Shown: piece after piece, positions 26,603 to 35,928 of the stretch
How positions within the stretch are numbered: the first letter of the stretch is position 1
How the letters are laid out: the number at the start of each line of letters is the position of its first letter
Notes under the pieces: generated by a model
Seen by the model: the letters and a program-made list of their open reading frames with translations, nothing else
Databases searched by the model: none
What the model was told of the DNA's origin: nothing
NCBI RefSeq assembly: GCF_000964465.1
Contig: NZ_BANH01000003.1
Span: 1 to 64,000, forward strand
Reading direction: 5' to 3'
DNA: 64,000 nucleotides
Origin: Gluconobacter thailandicus F149-1 = NBRC 100600
GTDB lineage: Bacteria > Pseudomonadota > Alphaproteobacteria > Acetobacterales > Acetobacteraceae
Made by a program: the position numbers and the translations under genes

Positions 26603-27140
26603 TCAGGGCGTTTTTGAGCCAAACTGGTCCCAGTGTTGCAACAGTTCGTGAATGATCCAGTATCCAACACGATAGCCATTATCCAGCGCGACTTTTTCTC
26701 AACCACTGTTCATGGACTGGACGGCGGTCATGCTGCGAGATTGCTCGGTGTAGTTGGACGCGCTGCGACGAATCAGAACACGGTTGCTATCTACGCGTCC
26801 TGCCTGCCCCAAACGTGTGAGGGCTTCAAGGATGCCTGAATCTTCCATATCGCTGGAGACAAAATGGCTCTTGCCCTGCGTCTGGATCTGTACAGATCGA
26901 GTGAATCCCAAGCGGGAAAGGTACTTTTTCAGTGAGATGCTCTCCCTCGATCCAGGGGTGAAACTCGCCTTCGCGATCGCCAGTATCGGCCCCGATCTCG
27001 TATGTAGTCAGCACAACGGCGCGGCTGTCCCAAAGTTTATCGGCAGCTTTTGCATGGTTTCCGGCAAGGATGAGAGGAGCGCTGCAAGCTAAGGAAAATG
27101 CCCATGGCATGATTTGTTGCACACTGGAGATAATTTTCAT
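26603..27140 (-). pseudogene. Decayed purine nucleoside permease (NUP family)
   Basis: Remains of a purine nucleoside permease with signal peptide. The N-terminus (cleavage after AKA) runs into LTTYEIGADTGDREGEFHPW and EHLTEKVPFPLG, as in family members. About 150 central residues expected in a 330-350-residue protein are missing, and the frame changes near 26900. The next frame gives FVSSDMEDSGILEALTRLG and RSASNYTEQS, both family segments, then an in-frame TGA at 26699-26701. Reading through that stop restores GYRVGYWIIHELLQHWDQFG to a second TGA at 26603. A good ribosome site (AGAGGAAACC) still precedes the ATG. The gene is inactive. Confidence 0.85.
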
Positions 27141-27484
27141 GGTTTCCTCTGTCGTTCCGTTCTCATAATGAGGTCGGCCTACAGTAAAGTTCTCGAAAAC
27201 GAATATTCCGCTGGGAGGGGTGTTCTCTTATAGGCAACGGAGTGATGCCTTTTATAGATGACAAAACATTTTGAAATATAGATTAAGATACTTATCTATT
27301 TACTTGGATAAGAAACGATTTCACTAAAATACTATCTTGTAATATGTGTGTTAAAAAAGTCACATATAGAGAATTAGTGCGATTTAATCAAAATGAGTGG
27401 CAAATAATTTCTTCAAGTGACTTGTCACGAACGACGTTCTGAATATTTTCTGCACCGAAAATGATACATCTAGGACGGGTGAAG
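27141..27484. other. AT-rich divergent leader, no gene
   Basis: This gap between the decayed permease and the next receptor is markedly AT-rich between about 27240 and 27450 compared with its neighbours. It contains a short inverted pair CTTATC/GATAAG near 27292-27313 and many A/T tracts. It probably holds the receptor promoter, but I cannot place a confident -35/-10 or operator. Confidence 0.4.
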
Positions 27485-29893
27485 ATGAATTTTGGTGCCA
27501 GACGTCTCACATTGCTGACAGCGACAGTGCTGGCGGGAGTGTTCTGTGACACGGCCGGGTATGCGGCTCCTCATGCTCGGGCCAGGCATCCGGTTGCGAC
27601 GGGCGGTTCGCAAAATTCTGCTCCAGTTCATTCTCATGCAGCGCCTGTTCATCATCGTACCGCCGTTGATGCCCAGGACGCGGAAGCAATTTCCGTGCAC
27701 GTGTCCCGTCAGGCTCTGAATGGCGGCGGCGGCATGATGCGCCATGAGATGGCGTCTCACTCTGTCCAGACCGTGACGCGGCAGTATATCGAGATGCAGA
27801 GCCCGGCCAGCACGGCGCTCGACATGATCAAGAACCTCCCGAGTGTTACCGTTTCGACTGTCGACAGCTCTGGCATTCTGGGTGGCAAGATCAACAGCCG
27901 CAGCCTGACCGATTCAGACATGGGTATTTTGCTCAATGGCGTTCCTGTGGCGACTGCGTATTACCTGAACCAGAACGTCGACACTGAAAACGTCAATACG
28001 ATTTCCGTCACACCCGGATCATCTGCCATTGACCTGCCCGTGACGTCTGCGGCTGCGGGTATCATGGACTCCCAGACCATGACGCCGTCTCACAAATTCG
28101 GCGGCCTGATGGACTTCTCATATGGGACGAATAACCTGTCCCGCGAATTCATCCGGGTTGAAAGTGGCGATATCGGCAATTCCGGTATCCGTACGTTTGC
28201 ATCGTTCTCGCATACCCATTCCCGGAACTGGAACGGTCCTGGCACCAACGAGCGACGTCATCTGGATTTCGGCGCGGCCAAAGACTTCAGCGATGGCTCG
28301 TCCGTCAATCTGTTCGTGTCGTGGAACCATCAGTTCACGATGGAGCCGCTCAAGCCGACCGCGAAGCAGTTCTACAACAAGAAAGATGGTCTCGGGACGT
28401 ACAATTATTCCTCGTCCTATGATCCGTCGAACCCGTCAAAATATGGCATGCTGAACGGCAATATGTGGGACCAAGTCTTTGTGACACTGCCTGTCCATGT
28501 GCATCTGCCCGCGAAGTTCTCTTTCGATTTCAAGCCGTATTACGTCTATAATGGAGGCTATACTTACAATGGCAGCCTCTTCAACGGAGCCGGTCGTAAT
28601 GCAACGATCGGGCAAAGTGGAAGTGCCATCACAGGCAGCGTGCCAGCGGCCTCCTATTACAGCGTATATCGCCCGCACGCAGGGACTGTGGCCAAGCTGA
28701 ATTATGACCCGGTCAGCTGGGACCATATGGAATTGGGGTACTGGTTCGACTATCAGGATAACCAGGTCAACAACATGTATTCCGTGCTGCAGACCAATGG
28801 CAGCCAGCACTTCCCGTACAACACCTCCAAGGGCATCTACGTCAGTGGCCAGCGTTACATGCCTTATCAGGGCGATGCCGGTTGGAAGATCCATTCACTG
28901 TTCTTCCAGAACACCGCGAAGCTTCTGCATGATCGTCTGACGCTGAATGGCGGCATTAAGGTTGCCATGATCAATCGTTGGACGGTCAATGGGGCCTCCG
29001 CCACGCCCCGTACCGAACAGAACCAGGTTGTGCCTCTGCCGCAGGTCGGGATCAGCTATCGGCTTGACCAGCACAACCTGATCTATGTGAATGCGGAAGG
29101 TGACTTTCGCATGCCGGACCCGGGATCGTTGGGTCAGGTCTATGATGCGCAGACCGGTGGGTATGTCGGCAATCCGTACAACCCGAAGCCGCAGTATTCC
29201 ATCAAGGAAGAACTCGGCTGGCGCTTTGATAATGATTACTTCATGACGGATCTGGAGCTGTTCAACTACTCCATCACCAACCGTCTGCTGTCCACGAGTG
29301 TGTACATCAACAATCAGGCGATCAGTTCCACCATTAACGCGGGCAACCAGACAGCCCGTGGTGTGGATTTCATGATCTCTGCTCATCCGTGGCACTACTT
29401 CAGCCCATATGTCTCCGTCGAGTATCTGAATGCGACGATGGACTCCAACATCCTCACGACCGGCAAGCTGAATGGTCAGACTGTCAGTGACCTGCTGCCG
29501 ACCAAGGGGAAGACGGCGGTGCAGTCACCGCATGTTCATGCCAGTGCAGGCCTGACCTATGATGACGGTCATTTCTTCGCCAATGGCAGCGTCAGCTATG
29601 TGTCGTCCCAGTACTCAACATTCATGAATGATGAGAAAATTCCAGGCTACATTACGGATAACCTGTCGCTCGGCTATCGCTTCAACTCCTATGGCCGTTT
29701 CAAGGCACCGAAGTTCCAACTGAATTTCAGCAACCTGGGAGGCGATTTTGTTCGAACGGGTGCGTACAGCCTTGTGTCCAATGCGAAAGCAGCCAAGGGC
29801 ATCTATGGCAGCACAATCAGTTCCAGCGGAACGCCGACCTATTATCTCTACCCGCGATTCAGCGTGACGGGAAATATCTCCGTCGGTTTCTGA
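27485..29893 (+). CDS. TonB-dependent outer-membrane receptor
   Basis: An 802-residue receptor. A signal peptide (LTLLTATVLAGVFCDTAGYA) is followed by a plug domain starting near TRQYIEMQSPASTALDMIKNLP and a barrel ending in phenylalanine (NISVGF). ATG at 27485 is preferred, with AGGA nine bases upstream; ATG at 27461 is also in frame. The C-terminal part shares QYSTFMNDEKIPGY and LGYRFNSYG with the receptors at 10923 and 60197, so the three are paralogues. It is divergent from a dead purine nucleoside permease, which weakly hints at a nucleoside-like ligand. It lacks the AA/DxxG features of siderophore receptors that I can recognise. Confidence 0.87.
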   Translation: MNFGARRLTLLTATVLAGVFCDTAGYAAPHARARHPVATGGSQNSAPVHSHAAPVHHRTAVDAQDAEAISVHVSRQALNGGGGMMRHEMASHSVQTVTRQYIEMQSPASTALDMIKNLPSVTVSTVDSSGILGGKINSRSLTDSDMGILLNGVPVATAYYLNQNVDTENVNTISVTPGSSAIDLPVTSAAAGIMDSQTMTPSHKFGGLMDFSYGTNNLSREFIRVESGDIGNSGIRTFASFSHTHSRNWNGPGTNERRHLDFGAAKDFSDGSSVNLFVSWNHQFTMEPLKPTAKQFYNKKDGLGTYNYSSSYDPSNPSKYGMLNGNMWDQVFVTLPVHVHLPAKFSFDFKPYYVYNGGYTYNGSLFNGAGRNATIGQSGSAITGSVPAASYYSVYRPHAGTVAKLNYDPVSWDHMELGYWFDYQDNQVNNMYSVLQTNGSQHFPYNTSKGIYVSGQRYMPYQGDAGWKIHSLFFQNTAKLLHDRLTLNGGIKVAMINRWTVNGASATPRTEQNQVVPLPQVGISYRLDQHNLIYVNAEGDFRMPDPGSLGQVYDAQTGGYVGNPYNPKPQYSIKEELGWRFDNDYFMTDLELFNYSITNRLLSTSVYINNQAISSTINAGNQTARGVDFMISAHPWHYFSPYVSVEYLNATMDSNILTTGKLNGQTVSDLLPTKGKTAVQSPHVHASAGLTYDDGHFFANGSVSYVSSQYSTFMNDEKIPGYITDNLSLGYRFNSYGRFKAPKFQLNFSNLGGDFVRTGAYSLVSNAKAAKGIYGSTISSSGTPTYYLYPRFSVTGNISVGF

Positions 29894-29940
29894 TCCGGGA
29901 GAAAATGGCGGTGCCCAAGCTCTAGTCTTGAGGGGAAATG

Positions 29941-29974
29941 CGGCTCTTTCTGGAAGCAGGAGGAGCCGTTTTTT
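29941..29974 (+). terminator. Rho-independent terminator
   Basis: CGGCTC pairs with GAGCCG, the stem extending inward by six more pairs including two G-U pairs around loop GAAG, followed by TTTTTT. It closes the receptor transcript. Confidence 0.85.
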
Positions 29975-30113
29975 CTTTGGGGCGGGGATGACAGTGGGAA
30001 TTTTGACCGCTAGCATTCTCATAACGGCAATGGATTCTGCCTGACCGTAATGGTCGAACCGCTCTCCGTCGCGAGATGCTGATGATTCCTGTCAAACTCG
30101 CTTCCCAGGAAGC

Positions 30114-31448
30114 ATGGCAGGAGACGTCTATCCAATGCGCACGTTCCAGAATTTTCCACGGCTTGCTCAGATCGCTCTTCACTGGGGGTTGATCCTGTTG
30201 CTGCTGGGCGTTAGTGTCGGCTCGATCTGTGCGCTGTTCCTGTGGCTGCTCGATCAGGTGACGCAACTTCGGTTCTTGCATCCGTCGCTGTTGTTCGGGC
30301 TCCCGGTGGCGGGGATCGGGGTAGCGCTTCTGTATCAGCGCTACGGCGGCAGGGCGGCGGCTGGCAATAATCTGATCATTGATGAAATTCACAAGCCGGG
30401 CGGGGGCGTTCCGTTCTGCATGGCGCCTCTTGTTCTGTTCGGCACGGTCGTCAGCCATCTCTTTGGGGCTTCGGTTGGGCGGGAAGGCACAGCCGTTCAG
30501 ATTGGAGGAAGTTTTGCGGCGGCGATTGGCAGAATGTTTCGCCTTAATGACCGGGCAATGCGTCTTTTGCTGATGGCGGGGATTGCTGCGGGTTTCGGGG
30601 CCGTGTTCGGAACTCCGGTCGCTGGGGCAATTTTCGGGCTGGAAGTTCTGACGCTGGGACGGCTGGATTATGCGGCGCTCCTTCCTGCTGCCGTGGCCTC
30701 CATCGTTGCTGACTGGACCTGCCATGCATGGGGCATTCACCATGCCGCCTATCATGTTGGCTTTCGGGGAGTTCCTGCTGCCGATGGCACGATGTTTCAT
30801 GTCGATGCGCTGCTTCTTGTAAAAGTCAGTTTCGCGGCCGTGTGCTTCGGTCTTGCGAGCCGTGCTTTTGCCTCGGGCGTTCACCGACTGGCAGGTATTT
30901 TTCAGAAATTCTGCCCGCAGGCATGGTTGCGCCCCGCACTGGGCGGGATTCTGACGATTCTGCTGGTCGGTTTATTAGGAACGCGGGACTATCTCGGCCT
31001 CGGTGTGGCGTCCCCTGACGTCGACGGCGCCAGCATCATGAATTTTTTCGGCCAGGGGTATTATCCCTGGAGCTGGTTCTGGAAGCTGGTCTTCACGCTG
31101 GTAGCGCTCGCGTCCGGTTTTAAGGGCGGGGAAGTTACGCCGCTTTTCTTCATTGGCGCCGGGCTGGGAAATGCGCTGTCGCCGGTACTTGGTGTGCCGG
31201 CAGATCTACTGGCAGGTGTGGGGTTTGTGGCAGTCTTTGCAGGCGCGGCGAATACGCCTCTGGCCTGTACGTTCATGGCGGTTGAGCTTTTCGGTGCCAC
31301 AGATGTCGTTTACTACGCGGCGGGCTGTTTCATCGCCTATCTGGCGTCCGGCCACAGTGGAATTTATCAGGCGCAGCGCATTGGAACGCCCAAGACGTCG
31401 CTTGCGCTCGAACGATCAGGAACAGTTCTGCGGGATCTTAGGAAATGA
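30114..31448 (+). CDS. ClC-family chloride channel/transporter
   Basis: A 444-residue membrane protein with about ten to twelve helices. The chloride-selectivity signature with the gating glutamate is GASVGREGTAVQIGGSF, and the helix N segment with a GAGLGNALSP-like motif follows; no C-terminal CBS domains are present. It moves chloride, possibly in exchange for protons, and may aid acid tolerance. The Pro of the usual GREGP motif is Thr here. ATG at 30114 has AGGA only three bases away; ATG at 30135 has AGGAG about eleven bases upstream and may be the real start. It converges on the iron operon with a two-base gap. Confidence 0.88.
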   Translation: MAGDVYPMRTFQNFPRLAQIALHWGLILLLLGVSVGSICALFLWLLDQVTQLRFLHPSLLFGLPVAGIGVALLYQRYGGRAAAGNNLIIDEIHKPGGGVPFCMAPLVLFGTVVSHLFGASVGREGTAVQIGGSFAAAIGRMFRLNDRAMRLLLMAGIAAGFGAVFGTPVAGAIFGLEVLTLGRLDYAALLPAAVASIVADWTCHAWGIHHAAYHVGFRGVPAADGTMFHVDALLLVKVSFAAVCFGLASRAFASGVHRLAGIFQKFCPQAWLRPALGGILTILLVGLLGTRDYLGLGVASPDVDGASIMNFFGQGYYPWSWFWKLVFTLVALASGFKGGEVTPLFFIGAGLGNALSPVLGVPADLLAGVGFVAVFAGAANTPLACTFMAVELFGATDVVYYAAGCFIAYLASGHSGIYQAQRIGTPKTSLALERSGTVLRDLRK

Positions 31449-31450
31449 GA

Positions 31451-31738
31451 TTATCGGGCAGATCGCTTGCGGGCATTCAAAGCTGTGCAAATGAGTGCCG
31501 CAAATAGCACTTCAAGACTGAGAAGTCCTATCCAGGTGGCCGTGGCAACGATTGGAAAGTCGTTGCCATACAGCTCCAGAAACAGGCTCAGCACCAGAAG
31601 CGCAAAGCCTGCGAGTTGCAGCCCCAGCCGGTAGGAGCCGGGCGGGGACTTTCGGAAGAAAATACCGCTTCCGCGGGCTGATCCAGCGGCGAGTAGCAGC
31701 ATCGCGAATTGCCCGCACAGGAAGGATGCTCGCATCAT
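31451..31738 (-). CDS. DUF3325-type small membrane protein
   Basis: A 95-residue protein with three hydrophobic helices, the last gene of the iron-uptake operon. Position after a PepSY membrane protein and length fit DUF3325 proteins, found with siderophore receptors. Two tandem ATGs (31738 and 31735) overlap the PepSY stop. Function unknown; the family name is inferred from operon layout and size more than from motifs. Confidence 0.7.
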   Translation of the reverse strand: MMRASFLCGQFAMLLLAAGSARGSGIFFRKSPPGSYRLGLQLAGFALLVLSLFLELYGNDFPIVATATWIGLLSLEVLFAALICTALNARKRSAR

Positions 31739-33198
31739 GCCTGCTTTGCTTTTTTGATGAAGGCACGGAAAGCAGCGTAGGCGAAAGCCCCGGAGAAGAG
31801 CAGGCTTACAAGGGCAGTGCTTTGGGTGACGGGGTTGGTCCATGGACTGCTCACGGCGGCAATTGCAAAGCACGCAAATGCGCAGGCTGTCAGCATCTCG
31901 GGCCACGTGCGTCTGGCAGGGCGCACGAGAGCAAACACCAGTGCCAGCCCCCAGACAATGAAAACGCATTGCACTTCATGGCCCGCACGATGCAGAGACA
32001 TCGGAGGCAATAGTCTGTTAGCCAAAAAATAGGATGCAAATGCGAGGGGCGTGCCTGCCAGAACGCCAACGTTCAGGCGATCTGTCAGAATATGCCCAAG
32101 ATGGTGTGGCAGGCGGAGACGTTTGACAGTCCACAGTCGCATTCCGCTTCCGATGACGGCGGTCAGCATCAATCCGGAAATAAAATAGAGCCATCGCGTC
32201 ACGTCTGGCGTGAACCGTGCAATGTGCAGTCCATACAGGAACGTATAGGTGCGAACGGCTGGGCGCGTCTCGACATGTTCTCTCATGAGACGGCCCGTCG
32301 TCCCATCGAATGTCAGGCTATGGGATAGGGTACTAACCGTGCCGTTATGTCCGGCGATGACTGTGATCAGGGAAGCTGCGTCTGCCGGATTGTAAATGTA
32401 AATCTGTGAAATCCCAGCCCCTCTGAGGCGTTCCTCAGCGTCCTGAAGCAGGGGAGTTATAGGCGTGAGATGACCGGGTTTTCCGCTAGCTGGTCGGGAC
32501 TCAAGGGCAGGGTCGAGATCCGTATATCCTGCCATTACATCGTGTTTGTAAACGGCTTGCGGACCCCACGGCAGCAACATCGTGACAAGGGTGACGGCAC
32601 CGGTAAATGAGATCATCAGATGAAAAGGAAAAGCCAGAACGCCCAGTAAGTTGTGGGCATCCAGCCAGCTTCTCTGTCCCTTGTTCGGACGGAATGTGAA
32701 GAAGTCTGCGAAGATTCGCCGATGACTGATCAGTCCGGTGATCAGTCCCACGACCAGGGCAAGAGCTGCCAGGGCGGCGATCAGGCGCCCGTAGGGGTAT
32801 GGAAGCTGAAGTTCAAAATGGAAGCGGTAAAAGAACTCGCCTCCCAGCGTATCGCGGATACCATCCGGGCTTCCGGTGAGGGGGTTCAGGGCTTTCTGGA
32901 TGTAGCGTCCGTCAGGCTGTTCCCAGGTTCCAAAGACGTAAGGCGCACGATGGTTCGGAACTGCAAGATACCAGGCAGAGGATTTGGCAGCATGCTCTGT
33001 GAGCCATGCTACCGCGTGTGCGGTGGCATCGACGGTTTGGACGTGCGCCGTCTTGAGTTCAGGTCGCATCCAGACGCTGATACCCTCTCTGAAGACACTC
33101 AGGGTTCCTGAAAGTGCGATGGCGAACAGAACCCAGCCTGTGACAAGTCCGAGGCCTGTATGCAGCCACGCCATGGAAGCACGGAATGTTCCCTTCAT
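31735..33198 (-). CDS. PepSY-associated transmembrane protein (iron uptake)
   Basis: A 487-residue inner-membrane protein. It begins with the family pattern LHTGLGLVTGWVLFAIALSG, contains periplasmic PepSY-like loops, a helix preceded by DAHNLLGVLAFPFHLMISF with membrane histidines, and further C-terminal helices. Members accompany siderophore receptors and are proposed to reduce ferric siderophores at the membrane. Its start overlaps the stop of the DUF3649 gene. Histidines in the helices could bind haem. Confidence 0.87.
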   Translation of the reverse strand: MKGTFRASMAWLHTGLGLVTGWVLFAIALSGTLSVFREGISVWMRPELKTAHVQTVDATAHAVAWLTEHAAKSSAWYLAVPNHRAPYVFGTWEQPDGRYIQKALNPLTGSPDGIRDTLGGEFFYRFHFELQLPYPYGRLIAALAALALVVGLITGLISHRRIFADFFTFRPNKGQRSWLDAHNLLGVLAFPFHLMISFTGAVTLVTMLLPWGPQAVYKHDVMAGYTDLDPALESRPASGKPGHLTPITPLLQDAEERLRGAGISQIYIYNPADAASLITVIAGHNGTVSTLSHSLTFDGTTGRLMREHVETRPAVRTYTFLYGLHIARFTPDVTRWLYFISGLMLTAVIGSGMRLWTVKRLRLPHHLGHILTDRLNVGVLAGTPLAFASYFLANRLLPPMSLHRAGHEVQCVFIVWGLALVFALVRPARRTWPEMLTACAFACFAIAAVSSPWTNPVTQSTALVSLLFSGAFAYAAFRAFIKKAKQA

Positions 33199-33491
33199 GG
33201 GCGCCAGCCTCTGAGTGCTGCCAGCCCCATGAGGGCAAGGAGAGTAATAACTGTGCCGCCAAGTACCTTGCGCCCGTCAGGAAAAGCGAAGCTCGCCATG
33301 AACGCGACAGGCCAGATCAGAAGTCCGGTCAGCATTCCTGTCATGGCGCGTTCGATCCGTAGGCCAGGGAGCCAGAGTGCAAGGCATATCCCAACGAAGG
33401 CCGAAAGCGCGTAGCCGCCGGGAAGGGCCGCCAGGATCCGGCAGGCCAGATCCCAGCGTTTCAGAGAAGGTGACTTACCAACTGTAGCCAA
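33195..33491 (-). CDS. DUF3649-type small membrane protein
   Basis: A roughly 98-residue protein with three hydrophobic segments (ILAALPGGYALSAFVGICLA, MTGMLTGLLIWPVAFMASF, VITLLALMGLAAL). This matches DUF3649 proteins, which lie between siderophore receptor and PepSY genes as here. The start is uncertain: a TTG at 33491 lies inside the receptor's 3' end with AGG upstream; the frame is open to an ATG at 33542. Likely translationally coupled to the receptor. Function unknown. Confidence 0.72.
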   Translation of the reverse strand: MATVGKSPSLKRWDLACRILAALPGGYALSAFVGICLALWLPGLRIERAMTGMLTGLLIWPVAFMASFAFPDGRKVLGGTVITLLALMGLAALRGWRP

Positions 33492-35691
33492 TGGTCGCCT
33501 GAGCGTTCCGGCGCTCTCCATAGTAGCAGAATTCCTGACCATAGGAGGCGTAGCTCAGGCAGTTGGCAACGAAGTTCTTGTCGAACAGGTTACGGACGCT
33601 GGCTGAGACATTCCAACCACGAAGAGAGCGCGATGCCTTTGAAAGATCATAGCGGACAGACGCATCGAAGACGGCATATTGAGGAACCCAGACGCTGCCA
33701 TAATCCGCTTCGCCGCCATAAGACTTGTTCGTGTAGCGCATACCGCCACCGAAGCCGAAGCCTTTCAGCGGGCCGGAGGGCAGGGTGTAGAATGCGAACA
33801 GTGAAGCATTGCCTCTGCCAGACTGGATAAGAGGCTTGCCCGTTGAGTCATCCTTGACCTTCTGGAAGCTGACGGCTGCCGTGAGCATCAGGTTCTTGAA
33901 GGGTTCGGCATGGGCTTCAAGCTCGAAACCGTCGGAATGAACCTTGCCGCTTTCAATGCTGTAGGCACTGTTGGCGACTGCCACGAGTACGTTTGTCTGC
34001 TCAATGTGGAAGCCGGCCGCGCTCAGCAGGATTGAGGTGCCGGGAATCTGATATTTCACACCGCCTTCAAGCTGTTTGCCGATGGACGGGTTGGCCTGAC
34101 GGAAGGTGGCACCTCCATTGCTCGAAACCGTACCGTTCTGAGGCTGGAAGGACGTTGAATAGCTGATGTAAGGCGCCAGTCCGAAGTCGAAGTGATAGAG
34201 GCCTGAAGCGCGCCATGTGATCTGGCTTGGGCTCTGCTTTGTGTCCGAACCATAGATATGTTCGACCTGATGGGAGCGATACCAGTCGTTGCGGATACTA
34301 CCGGTCAGGATCAGACGCTTCCAGTGGATCTCATCCTGTCCATAGGCCCCGACCTGATGAGATGTCGTGTTGTAATTGAGGTATGGGGTGGCAGCCGAAA
34401 TGGCCATGTTGGAGTTCGGATGAAACACGTTCAGGTCCGGGGCCGCGCCATAGAAGGCCAGTTCGGATGCTGTTTGCTGCATGTAGTCAAAGCCGAACAT
34501 CAGAGAGTGGGTTAGTGGCCCCGTGTGGACGTGTCCCTTGAACTGGCTGTCAAATTCCAGATTGTGTGTGTGTTCATTCGTTCCGAAAGCAGAGCGGGCG
34601 AGAAGACCGTTCGCTTCGTCCGTGTAGTAACCGCTGTTGTAGACGCTGCGGTACTGCGTCTTGATGTCGTCGTAGCGACCGCGCGTACTGAAGCTCCAGT
34701 CCTGGTTGAAACGATGGTTCAGGATGTAGGTGATGGAACCGTGCTTGCGGTTGAACTTCTCATAGTTGGCATCGCCATCGTAGAAGTTGCGGGGCAGATA
34801 CCCGAAGGACGCGCGCTTGAGCGAGCCAACCAGCGGGACGCCACCGTAAGAACCATTCTCTGGGTCGTACTGATAGTTGCCGAGGATTGTCAGGGTTGTC
34901 GGGCCGTCGCCGCCAAAGGTGAAGGACGGGCTGATGCTGAAACGTCGGCTTCCTGTTCGGGCAAGTTGCGTATGTTGACCGTTGACAGTGCCGTTGATGC
35001 GATACCGGACGAAGCCGTTATCTGTCGCAAAGCCGCCGACATCTGCGTCTACGCGGTAGAGGTCGAACATGCCGCCTGTTGCATTAACTCCACCATAGAA
35101 CCGCTGGTCCGTAGGGAGTTTGCTGGACAGGGCTGTGAGACCGCCCGGACTTGATTGGCCATAGATCGCGGAGGCAGGACCCTTGAGGATTTCGATGCGC
35201 TCCAGCCGTGACGTGTCGGTCTGGGCAACAGCGTAACCTGTCGGGCTGTCCTGCAGTTTCAGGCCGTCGAGGAATGTCGGAATCATGAAACCACGCAGGA
35301 GGAACTGGTCATATCGTGTGCCTTCGCCGCCGCGCAGATCAGGCGTAATGCCAGCAGCGTACCGAACGGCTTGGTTAAGGCTCAGAACCCCTCGGATATC
35401 CATCTCGTTGCGGGTAATGACCGTGACGGACTGGGCTGTTTCAACCAAAGGCGTATCTGATTTGGTGGCGGATGACGCCACTGTTGACGGCTTGCGCCCA
35501 CGGACTCTCAGGTTCTCGACACTCGTTACACGAGTATCGGCAGTTCCGGGTTTCTGCGTTTCGACAGTTCTTTTCTGAGGGTGAGAACGATCGGATTTTT
35601 CAGTCTGATCGGCTGCAATGGCAGTACCACTCACAAAAAGGGAAAGAGGGATGGCATAAATAGCCCTGCTGCGAGGCATGTCCGATCTCAT
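33475..35691 (-). CDS. TonB-dependent siderophore receptor
   Basis: A 738-residue ferric-siderophore receptor. ATG at 35691 has AGGA seven bases upstream and opens a signal peptide (AIYAIPLSLFVSGTAIA). The plug begins at about residue 80 (TPLVETAQSVTVITRNEM) with the LNQAVRYAAGI and FLLRGF segments typical of the FhuA/FpvA siderophore group, and the barrel ends in tryptophan (ATIGYSW). It imports an iron chelate across the outer membrane with TonB. It heads an operon with DUF3649, PepSY and DUF3325 genes, and a Fur-like palindrome lies 43 bases upstream. The siderophore is unknown. Confidence 0.92.
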   Translation of the reverse strand: MRSDMPRSRAIYAIPLSLFVSGTAIAADQTEKSDRSHPQKRTVETQKPGTADTRVTSVENLRVRGRKPSTVASSATKSDTPLVETAQSVTVITRNEMDIRGVLSLNQAVRYAAGITPDLRGGEGTRYDQFLLRGFMIPTFLDGLKLQDSPTGYAVAQTDTSRLERIEILKGPASAIYGQSSPGGLTALSSKLPTDQRFYGGVNATGGMFDLYRVDADVGGFATDNGFVRYRINGTVNGQHTQLARTGSRRFSISPSFTFGGDGPTTLTILGNYQYDPENGSYGGVPLVGSLKRASFGYLPRNFYDGDANYEKFNRKHGSITYILNHRFNQDWSFSTRGRYDDIKTQYRSVYNSGYYTDEANGLLARSAFGTNEHTHNLEFDSQFKGHVHTGPLTHSLMFGFDYMQQTASELAFYGAAPDLNVFHPNSNMAISAATPYLNYNTTSHQVGAYGQDEIHWKRLILTGSIRNDWYRSHQVEHIYGSDTKQSPSQITWRASGLYHFDFGLAPYISYSTSFQPQNGTVSSNGGATFRQANPSIGKQLEGGVKYQIPGTSILLSAAGFHIEQTNVLVAVANSAYSIESGKVHSDGFELEAHAEPFKNLMLTAAVSFQKVKDDSTGKPLIQSGRGNASLFAFYTLPSGPLKGFGFGGGMRYTNKSYGGEADYGSVWVPQYAVFDASVRYDLSKASRSLRGWNVSASVRNLFDKNFVANCLSYASYGQEFCYYGERRNAQATIGYSW

Positions 35692-35733
35692 TGCTGGTTC
35701 CTGCTGGCGTATGGCCAACGGCTCGTATCGGTA

Positions 35734-35750
35734 TTGCGAGTCATTTGCAA
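35734..35750 (-). promoter_or_regulatory. Fur-like operator
   Basis: TTGCGAGTCATTTGCAA (plus strand) is an imperfect palindrome of the TTGCRA...TYGCAA type reported for alphaproteobacterial Fur sites. It lies 43 bases upstream of the siderophore receptor start, consistent with iron repression of the operon. The rest of 35692-35928 holds no supported gene. Confidence 0.55.
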
Positions 35751-35928
35751 GTACCGCAGACCAGAGAAACGCGTTGAAGTTCGGATTGCTGCACAGCAGA
35801 CACACTTTTTCAGAGGCGCGCAGAGGTGAAGGACCGCTGTCACGAGTGGTCGGAGTGGTCTGCTTATGAGAGCGTCCATGCGGACGCCTGTTGTCAGCCG
35901 CGGGCATCTGGGCGGGCGAACGTGGCCT

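Noticed and set aside
26506-26706. 66-residue frame in the permease remnant
   Set aside because: The family match continues in a different frame (GYRVGYWIIHEL), so this frame is a by-product of the premature stop.
34525-35154. 209-residue open frame opposite the siderophore receptor
   Set aside because: Lies wholly antisense to a receptor with full motif support; no ribosome site or family features.
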